Shown here: positions 56,899-64,000 of the stretch, one piece after another
Numbering within the stretch: position 1 is the first letter of the stretch
How the letters are laid out: each line of letters starts with the position of its first letter
NCBI RefSeq assembly: GCF_003265365.1
Contig: NZ_AUPM01000029.1
Location: 148 to 64,147 of the forward strand
DNA length: 64,000 bases
Source: Petrotoga sp. 9PW.55.5.1
Lineage (GTDB): Bacteria; Thermotogota; Thermotogae; Petrotogales; Petrotogaceae
Reading direction: 5' to 3'
Made by a program: the position numbers and the translations under genes
Notes under the pieces: model-generated
Seen by the model: only the letters and a program-made list of their open reading frames with translations
Databases searched by the model: none
What the model was told of the DNA's origin: nothing

Positions 56899-59346
56899 CT
56901 ATTTAATTCCAAACATATCACTTGTTATTGCTAGAGGCAAATTAAGCCAATAAAACAAACTAAAATCAAATTGAATATAAATTAGATAATCAAACTCTTC
57001 CTTACCAAAATTGTAATTAACATCCGCTCCTGCAACAATCCCATCAAACCTGTACTTTCCAGCTTCAAAGGAAACATAAGGTCGCCATAATACTCTATCA
57101 ATACTGCTTCCTAAATAGATAGATTTTTCTTGGTATCCGACATAAGGGTTAATTTTACTATTAAAAACAACAAAAGGTTTATCCACATAAGCTACTAATC
57201 CAGAATTTGAATAATAAGATATACCCGTTCCTAATTCATATATATTATAATTATTTACAGCGTATGGACCATATTGAAAAATCCCTTGAAGTCCGTAATA
57301 ATCAAATGAAGTATTTTCAAAAGCTATTTCTAATCCTAAAGCTGAATTAATGTAATTCCCTAAATACCATGTGTAACTATCAGAAATTGAAAAACTAGAA
57401 GATAAATTCTCACCATCGAAACTTAATCCTATGCTATTTGTTGTGAAATAATCAAAGCTCAAAAACAGATCTCCATAGAAATTTTCTCCGTCGCTTAAAC
57501 CATCTACAAATCCCGAGTAATTCATTGCTTCACTCATGAAAAAAACTCCTGCGCCCAATAAAACATTATCATCTTGATCTGCCAATATCAAAGGAAAAGG
57601 AACAAAATAAGGTTTCTCAAAAACATACCTATCTATTTGTTTATTATCAGGATAAAATATTTCAAATTTCTCAAAATCAGTTTGTTGAACTTTATTGTTT
57701 AAAGCAAATGAATCTATAACGTTTTGATCTGTATCAATAAAACTCAGATGAAAACCTTCATGGCTATATACAAGATGATAAAGTTTATCTTCAATTAACA
57801 CCGGATTAAATGCCCCACTTAAATAAGAGGTTAATTGATCTGCTTGTTGAGTTTCAATATTTAATCTATAAATATTGTAAATGCCATCTTTATAATTAGC
57901 TGAATAATAAATATAATCATCATACACAAATAAACCCAGTTCTTTTACAGAATCATTGGTAATTTGATACAATCTGTGGGTATTTAAATCAAACGAATAA
58001 ATATCTGTTTGGTTTTTGTAATTAGCTGAAAAATAAATGATGTCTTGATTTCCCGTAATTTCGTTAACAACATATTTCCCATAATCAATCAATTTCTCTT
58101 TTTCTTGAGTGTTTAAATCATATACATAAAATGCAGTTAATCCATTTTCTAATTTTGAATACGCTACTTTATTGTCCGATAAAAATCCAAAACTTGTTAC
58201 CCTTTCATCGATTAGCTGTTCTCCAGTTCTACAAGAACATTCAAAATACAACTTGTTAGTGTAAAAACCTGTGTTGTAAGTTGTAACCAAATACAAAAGG
58301 TCCCCATTAGAATTAACATCAAAAGAATTAACGCTCTTTTTAAGTAGCTCATAATCCTTATAAATACCTTTAGGTTTATCCGGCATTAAAAAATAACCAT
58401 ATAAGGAATCCCCATCAGTTCTAAGATTCCCTGTATCTTTGTAAGTATCATCTACCTTCATCCATGACATTTTATATCCTTTATTTGTTAAAATGTCATA
58501 CTCTTCCAAATATTTTTGCTTTACATCATACAAAAACCTATTCCAACTCTTTCCTGTCACCCAATAAAACGCCTCATCTATATTAGTAAAAACACTTGTA
58601 TTTAAAACTCTAACCATTTGTCTTAAGGCCATCTCTCCATAATTATTAACTATCTCTCGAACTAGAATCGTTCCATACATGTAATTAAATCCCGCAGGAC
58701 TCCAAGTATCTATTTGTGAACCTGAACCCAAATAATATCGAGGAAACTCATTACTCAAAATTTCTGATCTTAGATACATATTAAATAAATCGTCTTCAAA
58801 CCTTCCATCAAACTCTTTGCTCTCCATATAAATAGACAAACCTTCATGTAAATAACTAGGTTGATGAATCATATTTATGGAATTTTTAATCAATTGGTTT
58901 GGAATCCACGAAATCAAAGGGTCTCTTACATCGCTTCCATAAAATATGTGCGTCAGCTCATGAGAAAATACAAATCTACTCCAATCTTCTACATTACCTC
59001 CCAATGCCATAAAATCATTAGGGGGATTGATATAAAGTCTTATTACGTTAGTTGAAGTATTTGCAAAAGAGTTAGTAAAATCAACATCATCAAGTATAAA
59101 AACAGTTATCTTTCCAGGGTTTGAACCATAAAAATACATATATTTGGCATACAACTCTTCCGCGTAATCTTTAATTTCAGAATAGAAATAATATAAATCC
59201 TTTTCAAAAACAAATCTGTAATTCTTCGTTTCTTCCTGATATAATTCTTTAGGTGGAGTGTAAACCATGGAAGAAAAAGCGGCTATAACTATAAATAAAA
59301 AAACAAAAAATAAAATTCCTCTTTTGAATTCTTTCTTTAAAATCAT
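56899..59346 (-). CDS. Secreted peptidase MA-like protein with propeller and barrel
   Basis: 815 residues. An N-terminal hydrophobic segment (10-27) is a signal or anchor. HELTH (129-133) and a downstream Glu in LHEGLSIYMES (about 168) form a gluzincin zinc site of the peptidase MA type. Residues about 300-570 contain repeated TolB/WD40-like beta blades (GDLLYLVTTYN, DIIYFSANYKNQTDIYSFDL, DYIYYSANYKDGIYNIYRL). The last 200 residues are aromatic-rich strands ending in F-x-W-L like an outer-membrane barrel. Probably a surface metallopeptidase. Converges with the RND gene with a 10-base gap. Confidence 0.8.
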   Translation of the reverse strand: MILKKEFKRGILFFVFLFIVIAAFSSMVYTPPKELYQEETKNYRFVFEKDLYYFYSEIKDYAEELYAKYMYFYGSNPGKITVFILDDVDFTNSFANTSTNVIRLYINPPNDFMALGGNVEDWSRFVFSHELTHIFYGSDVRDPLISWIPNQLIKNSINMIHQPSYLHEGLSIYMESKEFDGRFEDDLFNMYLRSEILSNEFPRYYLGSGSQIDTWSPAGFNYMYGTILVREIVNNYGEMALRQMVRVLNTSVFTNIDEAFYWVTGKSWNRFLYDVKQKYLEEYDILTNKGYKMSWMKVDDTYKDTGNLRTDGDSLYGYFLMPDKPKGIYKDYELLKKSVNSFDVNSNGDLLYLVTTYNTGFYTNKLYFECSCRTGEQLIDERVTSFGFLSDNKVAYSKLENGLTAFYVYDLNTQEKEKLIDYGKYVVNEITGNQDIIYFSANYKNQTDIYSFDLNTHRLYQITNDSVKELGLFVYDDYIYYSANYKDGIYNIYRLNIETQQADQLTSYLSGAFNPVLIEDKLYHLVYSHEGFHLSFIDTDQNVIDSFALNNKVQQTDFEKFEIFYPDNKQIDRYVFEKPYFVPFPLILADQDDNVLLGAGVFFMSEAMNYSGFVDGLSDGENFYGDLFLSFDYFTTNSIGLSFDGENLSSSFSISDSYTWYLGNYINSALGLEIAFENTSFDYYGLQGIFQYGPYAVNNYNIYELGTGISYYSNSGLVAYVDKPFVVFNSKINPYVGYQEKSIYLGSSIDRVLWRPYVSFEAGKYRFDGIVAGADVNYNFGKEEFDYLIYIQFDFSLFYWLNLPLAITSDMFGIK

Positions 59347-59436
59347 AAAATAATCTACTCTCCTTTTAATATCTTTTTTTATTTGAACATCCTATTTTGA
59401 TTATAATATATTTTACTAAAATTTATATAAAAAATC

Positions 59437-59465
59437 TTGACAAAGAAACCTTTTTATGATAAACT
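59437..59465 (+). promoter_or_regulatory. Sigma-70 promoter of the tRNA cluster
   Basis: TTGACA, a 17-base spacer and TAAACT. Transcription would begin near 59472, nine bases before the first tRNA. Confidence 0.8.
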
Positions 59466-59480
59466 TATTCTTGTAATTAA

Positions 59481-59569
59481 GCCGAGATGGCGGAATTGGT
59501 AGACGCTGCGGACTTAAAATCCGCTGGGTGGAGACACTCGTGTCGGTTCGAGTCCGACTCTCGGCACCA
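59481..59569 (+). tRNA. tRNA-Leu (anticodon TAA)
   Basis: 89 nt class II tRNA with a long variable arm. Acceptor GCCGAGA pairs with TCTCGGC; CCA is encoded. Anticodon loop CTTAAAA. D-loop AATTGGTAGAC and T-loop TTCGAGT are standard. Confidence 0.97.
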
Positions 59570-59599
59570 TCTAAAATATATATTTTTCTTTATACTTGG

Positions 59600-59676
<77 letters not shown>

Positions 59677-59686
59677 TTTGTTTTAT

Positions 59687-59763
59687 GGCGGCGTAGCTCA
59701 GTTGGCTAGAGCATACGGTTCATACCCGTAGTGTCAAGAGTTCGAATCTCTTCGCCGCCACCA
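59687..59763 (+). tRNA. Elongator tRNA-Met (anticodon CAT)
   Basis: 77 nt with encoded CCA. Acceptor GGCGGCG/CGCCGCC fully paired, anticodon loop TTCATAC. The sequence pattern fits elongator Met rather than the lysidine tRNA-Ile(CAT), though the latter cannot be excluded from sequence alone. Confidence 0.93.
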
Positions 59764-59780
59764 ACATCGATATTAAAAAA

Positions 59781-59805
59781 GGTGTGGGTATCCCACACCT
59801 TTTTT
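59781..59805 (+). terminator. Terminator of the tRNA cluster
   Basis: GGTGTGGG and CCCACACC with a 3-base loop, flanked by A6 and T6. It can stop the tRNA transcript, and also the opposite strand. Confidence 0.92.
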
Positions 59806-59825
59806 ATATTTATAAAAACTTTCAA

Positions 59826-60420
59826 TCAAAAACTCAAAACAACATTTGCTCCAACTTTAAATCCAGAAAGATCGAGTTTTACCTCTTTTTCTCCCTCATA
59901 TTTCTGATACTCTCCATCTAAAACACGCATCTCGGTAAGGGGTAATTCTGATTTTCTATAACTACCATTTATAGATATTCCTACGTTAGAGTTAAGGTTA
60001 AATCTCATTCCCGCACCTACCAAATAACCCCCATCCACTATACTTTACTCCTCCTAAGTCAGCTTCAATACCAATTGAGCCTAATTCCAACTTTCCCGAT
60101 GAAGTTGTTTCATTGTTATAATATCCCACACCTCCATTTATGTTGAAACTTATAGGAAGAAAGCTATCAATAATCTGCAATTTTAAAACTCCATACGGAG
60201 CATACGTCTTTTGTTCAACGGACACACAAGATTTTTCTCCACTACTTTGAAACATCTCAAAACCTGCTTCTATTCCAAATCTGTTACCTATACCTAATCC
60301 GGCTTGAGCTCCCAATCCTTCCGTTAAACCTTCGTAACCTTCATAAGCGTTACTTTTTTCGCCATCTACATATGAATCAAAGTTAAAACTGTTGTAACTC
60401 ACCCCACCTGAAATATCCAA
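59826..60420 (-). pseudogene. Outer-membrane beta-barrel protein remnant
   Basis: Two adjoining frames. The first (60420-59998) has barrel-like strands (GGVSYNSFNFDSYV, FGIEAGFEMFQSSGE, SFNINGGVGYYNN), and the second (about 60027-59826) continues with GYLVGAGMRFNLNSNVGISING and ends in VGANVVLSF, a usual outer-membrane C-terminus ending in Phe. They join in sense if one C of the plus-strand C5 run (60028-60032) is removed. The 5' end also lacks a signal peptide, with an in-frame TAA just upstream. A truncated and frameshifted gene, probably decayed. Confidence 0.75.
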
Positions 60421-60530
60421 AGCATATATATCTTGATTTTAATGGTTATAAATTAAAAAAGAATTAAAACATTTTTTAATAAATATTGGCTCTATTAATT
60501 AAGTCAAAATTTTTATAATCCTTTGGGTTT

Positions 60531-61424
60531 TTAAAATATTTTTTTGAAAACAAACAAAAATAAAAAGAAAATTATTAATGAAAAAATCCCAGAAAACAAA
60601 TAAACAGCTTTCAATCCGTTAATAGCATATAACCAACCCATCATTAATGGTGCAATAGTTCCGGATAACTTAAAAAATACCTCTCTTAATGAGAGAACAG
60701 CACCACGGTTCTTTTTTGTACTTAATTGAGTTGTTAAGGAGTATGCACCACTCATCAAAAAAAAAGTCGAAAAACCTGCAAGGTAAATAAAAACTATTTT
60801 AACATCCTTTAAAGCTTTTAAAAGACCCACAAAATATTCTTTAAAGTTTTCATCCTCTTTTTGGTGAGAATCCTCTAAAAAAACTAAAGTTAATATACCT
60901 ATTGGAATAGCCAGCAAAGACAAGAAAAAAGGATACTGCCAACCAAATATTGCTAACAAACCACCTATAGAAGGGTATATAGCCAAACCAATATTTGCGA
61001 CTGTTTCATTGTATCCGATTATCTTTATCCTATCTTTACCTTCAAAAAGATCTCCCATAAGGGTTACGTTTAATGCTCCTAATGAGGATGCTCCGATCCC
61101 ATTCAAAGCTCTTAAAAACAACAAAACACTAAATTTTCTAGTAAAAGCACATAATACTCCGGAAATTGCATATAAAAAAAGCAAAGGAACCAAGAATTTT
61201 TTTCTTCCATACCGATCAGCTAATATTCCAAAAACGGGAGTCAAAAATATAGCGGGAAGATTAAAAAAAGTAATTAAAAGTCCAACTTGTTGTTCAGTTA
61301 CATTAAATTCATCTTTTAACATAGGGAAAATGGGAGAAATACTTGACACTCCCATAACTACCATTAAGGTTATTCCAAAAATAATCAACATTGAATTTTT
61401 AGTTTGGTTATTTGATCTTCTCAA
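60531..61424 (-). CDS. MFS transporter with internal deletion
   Basis: 297 residues, against about 390-400 for the family. TTG start after AGAGGAGAAAG. Six N-terminal helices and motif A (GILADRYGRKK, about 66-76) are complete, and the central loop (about 187-205) and TM7 begin normally. Around residues 228-241 (GAYSLTTQLSTKKNRGA) the protein jumps to sequence resembling helix 11-12 (RGAVLSLREVFFKLSGTIAPLMMG). Roughly three to four helices are missing in frame, so it is probably non-functional or altered. The frame is otherwise intact. Confidence 0.75.
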   Translation of the reverse strand: MRRSNNQTKNSMLIIFGITLMVVMGVSSISPIFPMLKDEFNVTEQQVGLLITFFNLPAIFLTPVFGILADRYGRKKFLVPLLFLYAISGVLCAFTRKFSVLLFLRALNGIGASSLGALNVTLMGDLFEGKDRIKIIGYNETVANIGLAIYPSIGGLLAIFGWQYPFFLSLLAIPIGILTLVFLEDSHQKEDENFKEYFVGLLKALKDVKIVFIYLAGFSTFFLMSGAYSLTTQLSTKKNRGAVLSLREVFFKLSGTIAPLMMGWLYAINGLKAVYLFSGIFSLIIFFLFLFVFKKIF

Positions 61425-61553
61425 CTTTCTCCTCTCTCCCTTTTTATATTTTTTATTTATTCTAACATAAAAGCTAATTTGCCATAATAAAAATATGCAT
61501 TTTTTATATAAACAAAAAAATAGTTTATCTTTTCAACTATTTTTAATAATCAT

Positions 61554-61578
61554 AAAAAACGGGCTAAGCCCGTTTTTT
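61554..61578. terminator. Hairpin terminator
   Basis: AAAAAACGGGC and GCCCGTTTTTT around a 3-base loop. Perfect arms with T-run on either strand. On the minus strand it follows the chemoreceptor remnant ending at 61615, so it is the likely original terminator of that receptor gene. Confidence 0.85.
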
Positions 61579-61614
61579 AAAAAATATCCTAACTATTTGT
61601 AAAAAAATAAATTT

Positions 61615-61905
61615 TCAAATCTTAAAACTCTCAACTAACCCTTTTAACACTGTTGATATTTCACTCAACTCTTTTGCTTCTTCGTTTATCCCTATCGTTT
61701 GATTTAGTTTGTTGTCGTAATCAGCCCTCATCAAGATTATTGAAAAGCCTTTTTGAAGTAAATCTTCAAAGGGAACCTCTACAAAACTTTTGTCCTATCA
61801 TCAGTTTTTATCCTTTGTACTTTTGCATGTATGTAAATTCCATTTTGAAATAGATTTAAGTGTTTCCATGTTCTTTGAACCATATCGTATGCATATAGTA
61901 TCTGC
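61615..61905 (-). pseudogene. Chimeric remnant: ISL3-like transposase part and chemoreceptor C-terminus
   Basis: On the minus strand, bases about 61905-61735 read QILYAYDMVQRTWKHLNLFQ, then NGIYIHAKVQRIKTDD, and after a frameshift FVEVPFEDLLQKGFSII. This resembles the N-terminal part of ISL3-family transposases (RTWRHL..., ...HARVPR, VPWA..GFT). The frame then runs into LNQTIGINEEAKELSEIST and VLKGLVESFKI with stop at 61615, a typical C-terminus of a methyl-accepting chemotaxis protein. Neither part is complete. An IS insertion followed by deletion would explain it. The transposase assignment is tentative, the chemoreceptor end is firmer. Confidence 0.5.
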
Positions 61906-62014
61906 CACCATATTTAAATTTAGCTAATTTTTTGAAATCAATGTACATTTATATTGTAAAAGTCAATACCTAGATGTACAAAAAAAGGAAAATAAAAATG
62001 TACAAAAAATAGAA

Positions 62015-62419
62015 TTAAGAATTAGAAACATTTGAAAACATCATTTTAAAAACCACGTTGTAAGCAACAAGGGAAGTAACTGCAGGTAAAAAAAGTGCTG
62101 TTCTAAATACTCCTTTAAGCTTTAATTTTGGATCGTTAAGTATAAATGCGTATATAAGAGCTAAGAAAAGCATTATAGGAACTTGAATAACCAAAATTAT
62201 AAGAATATTTTTTAATGATTGTAAAAAGTATGTATCTTGAAAGAGCCTTTGAAAATTACCAAAACCCACAAAATTCTTTAAAACACCTCTAGTTGAAAAT
62301 GTTGATAAATAAAGAGAATACACTAAAGGATAAAAAATAAATAAAACTAAGAAAAAAACTGCAATGCTAACAAAAAAGCAACCCCATTTATTTCGACTTT
62401 TTTCAAATCCGGGTGTCAT
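62015..62419 (-). pseudogene. Truncated sugar ABC transporter permease (MalF type)
   Basis: 134 residues, against about 290 in the family. Strong start (GGAGGAGGTTTCTAAA). The N-terminal region is normal: GCFFVSIAVFFLVLFIFYPLVYSLYLSTFS, FVGFGNFQRLFQD and FLPAVTSLVAYNVVFKMMFS, the block that precedes the EAA loop. It then ends with NVSNS and a stop, without the ABC-coupling loop. No continuation is found downstream, where the chimeric remnant lies. Deletion has removed the 3' half, so it cannot work as a transporter subunit. Confidence 0.85.
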
Positions 62420-62517
62420 TTTAGAAACCTCCTCCCTCTAATCCTTACTAACTAATAGAATTTATTAGGCTATATATTTTAATAATTAAAGAAACTTTAA
62501 AAGTAAGCAAAATAAAG

Positions 62518-62545
62518 GAAGGCTATGGAAGCCCTCCCTTTTTTA
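62518..62545 (-). terminator. Terminator of the oligopeptide ABC operon
   Basis: GGAAGGCT and AGCCCTCC form an 8-bp stem with one A-C mismatch and a 5-base loop. On the minus strand it is followed by TTTATTTT. It lies about 80 bases after the stop of the ATPase gene. Confidence 0.65.
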
Positions 62546-62625
62546 ATTTACTATCTACAATTACTAAAATATTTTCTTGAAAACAAATAAAAAGCTTTCA
62601 ATTCACCTTTATTTCTCCAAATAAA

Positions 62626-63639
62626 TTATTCGACGAATTTTTTTACTTTCTTATAATTTTTTATTTCTTTAGAATAAAGATGGCACTTTACTTCTCTACC
62701 ATCTTCAAAAACATTTGGGGGTTCAATATTCTTACATACCTCCATGGCAAAAGGACATCTTTCATAAAATTTACAGCCAAGACGTGAAAATTCTTTTACT
62801 TCAAGAGCTGAAAGTTTTATATCTTCTTTCCAAGTTCCTTCAGGATCAGGTTGTGGAACTGATTCGATGAGTATTTTTGTGTATGGATGAAGTGGCGAAA
62901 GCATAACTTTTTCTATATCTCCAAATTCAACTACATCTCCTCTTAACATTATTGCTATACGATCACTTATATAATAAGCTGTTGCAAGATCATGTGTTAT
63001 ATATAATACAGATACGTTAAATTTATTTTTTAACTCAGCAAATAAATTAACGATCGACATTCTTAGTGAGGCATCAACCATTGAAACTGGTTCATCAGCA
63101 ATAAGTAAAGAAGGTCTTGTTATTAAAGCTCTTGCTACTGAAGCCCTTTGAAGTTGTCCACCAGATAATTCATTTGGATATCTCCCTTTGATTTCTTTAA
63201 GAGTTAGACCAACTGAATTGAGAGGTTCTTCTATAACCTTTAACTTTTCCTCATTTGTCTTTGCTAAATGATAATTGTCAGTCATTTCAAACAAATAGGA
63301 GTCTACTTTCTTAAGAGGATTGAATGTCTCAAACGGATTCTGAAAAATTGGTTGTACTTCTTTCATGTGTTTCATTAATTCTTGCCTTTTTTTTATATGG
63401 GTTACATCTCTGCCCTTATAAATTACTTTTCCAGATGTTGGTTCTTCTAAACCTAATATCATCCTAGCAACTGTCGTTTTCCCACTTCCTGTCTCTCCAG
63501 CAAAAGTTAGTATTTCAGGTTTACCCGCTTCTATATCAAAACTCACATTATTTACTGCTTTTAACTTACTTCCAAAAAACCTTCCGCCTAAATGAAATAT
63601 TTTTACTAAATTCTTAACTTCTAATAGTTTGTTCGGCAA
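62626..63639 (-). CDS. Oligopeptide/dipeptide ABC transporter ATPase (OppF type)
   Basis: 337 residues from a TTG at 63639 after GAGGAGCTGATAACA. Walker A AGETGSGKTTVA, Q-loop PIFQNPFETFNP, signature LSGGQLQRASVARAL, Walker B LLIADEPVSMVD, H-loop YITHD. The C-terminal oligo_HPY region has CKFYERCPFAMEVC. Powers uptake of peptides or, in Thermotogota, often oligosaccharides. The frame is open upstream through the region of the OppD C-terminus with no stop, so the start shown is an internal one. Confidence 0.92.
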   Translation of the reverse strand: MPNKLLEVKNLVKIFHLGGRFFGSKLKAVNNVSFDIEAGKPEILTFAGETGSGKTTVARMILGLEEPTSGKVIYKGRDVTHIKKRQELMKHMKEVQPIFQNPFETFNPLKKVDSYLFEMTDNYHLAKTNEEKLKVIEEPLNSVGLTLKEIKGRYPNELSGGQLQRASVARALITRPSLLIADEPVSMVDASLRMSIVNLFAELKNKFNVSVLYITHDLATAYYISDRIAIMLRGDVVEFGDIEKVMLSPLHPYTKILIESVPQPDPEGTWKEDIKLSALEVKEFSRLGCKFYERCPFAMEVCKNIEPPNVFEDGREVKCHLYSKEIKNYKKVKKFVE

Positions 63640-64000
63640 TGTTATCAGCTCCTCAATTTCGTCTGAGTATAAGAAACAAGCTACATAATGCCCTTTTTCA
63701 TCCTCAATGAGTTTTGGAACATGCTTTATACAAATATCTTTCGCATATGGACATCTTGGATGAAATCTACAACCTTCTGGTGGATTAGCAAGAGACGGAG
63801 GATTACCTGGTGCACTTTTTTTTTTGACTTCTATCTCCTATTTTCGGAAGAGAATTAATCAAAAATTTAGAATAGGGGTGGCTAGAGTTGGTAAACAATT
63901 TTTCTTTTTTTGAGATTTCAACTATTTTACCCGCATACATTACCATTACTCTATCTGCAATGTTAGCATGTACTGCCATATCATGAGTTACTATTACCAT
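63640..64000 (-). CDS. OppD-type ABC ATPase, C-terminal part, split at an A10 tract
   Basis: Partial at the window end. One frame (64000-63803) carries MVIVTHDMAVHANIADRVMVMYAG, the H-loop and downstream strand, and ends soon after a run of ten A (plus-strand T10 at 63816-63825). The continuation (SAPGNPPSLANPPEGCRFHPRCPYAKDICIKH, in parts), the family's Cys-rich C-terminal domain, is in another frame, restored if one A is lost. That frame has no stop before the OppF start and is in the same frame as OppF. Either a decayed or slippage-expressed gene, possibly an OppD-OppF fusion. Confidence 0.8.

Noticed and set aside
61653-61853. Plus-strand frame of 66 codons
   Set aside because: The opposite strand carries the recognisable transposase and chemoreceptor remnant.

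Overview
The window is AT-rich bacterial DNA whose content fits the phylum Thermotogota, most likely a Petrotoga-like member of Petrotogaceae. That assignment is an inference from protein character and gene order, not from a database search. Supporting points are one unbroken str-S10-spc-alpha ribosomal supercluster ending in rpoA-rplQ, very strong GGAGG ribosome binding sites, frequent GTG and TTG starts, and secreted beta-barrel and TolC-like proteins that imply an outer sheath ('toga').

Layout. 1-5967: a palindromic repeat block, a PrcB-domain protein, a subtilisin-like lipoprotein protease and a fibronectin-type lipoprotein (all minus), then a gap with a second copy of the repeat. 5968-8977: a plus-strand run of an MTA/SAH-type deaminase, a secreted protein, a radical-SAM protein and the RNase P RNA. 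8995-28912 (minus): rpsL, rpsG, fusA, tuf, rpsJ through rplQ, including secY, adk, map, infA and rpoA. 29099-38717 (minus): a UvrD-type helicase, rpoD, dnaG, rpsI, rplM, an ECF S component, rpmA with its processing protease prp, rplU and a class A penicillin-binding protein.

39084-43070 (plus): yebC, a secreted protein, cheR, mtnA and a phosphodiesterase. 43076-49522 (minus): a degenerate family-1 glycosidase and a five-gene MacAB/TolC-type efflux operon with two outer-membrane factors. 49832-56888 (plus): ftsH, a CsoR-like repressor, ctpA, two membrane proteins and an RND/MMPL exporter whose start is interrupted by a T9 tract. 56899-59346 (minus): a large secreted metallopeptidase-like protein. 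59481-59763: three tRNA genes (Leu, initiator Met, elongator Met).

59826-64000 (minus) is a decayed accessory zone: a frameshifted outer-membrane protein, an MFS transporter with an internal deletion, a fused transposase/chemoreceptor remnant, a truncated sugar permease, and oligopeptide ABC ATPases with an A10 tract that breaks OppD.

The most interesting signals are: (a) two cases, rpoA and rpsL, where a strong Shine-Dalgarno sequence is separated from the start codon by a stable hairpin that would restore normal spacing when folded; (b) homopolymer-linked frameshifts in the RND and OppD genes, candidates for polymerase slippage, with OppD reading into OppF in one frame; (c) a dentilisin-like pairing of a subtilisin lipoprotein with a PrcB-domain protein; (d) a GH1-like protein that has lost its nucleophile; and (e) a structured dispersed repeat.
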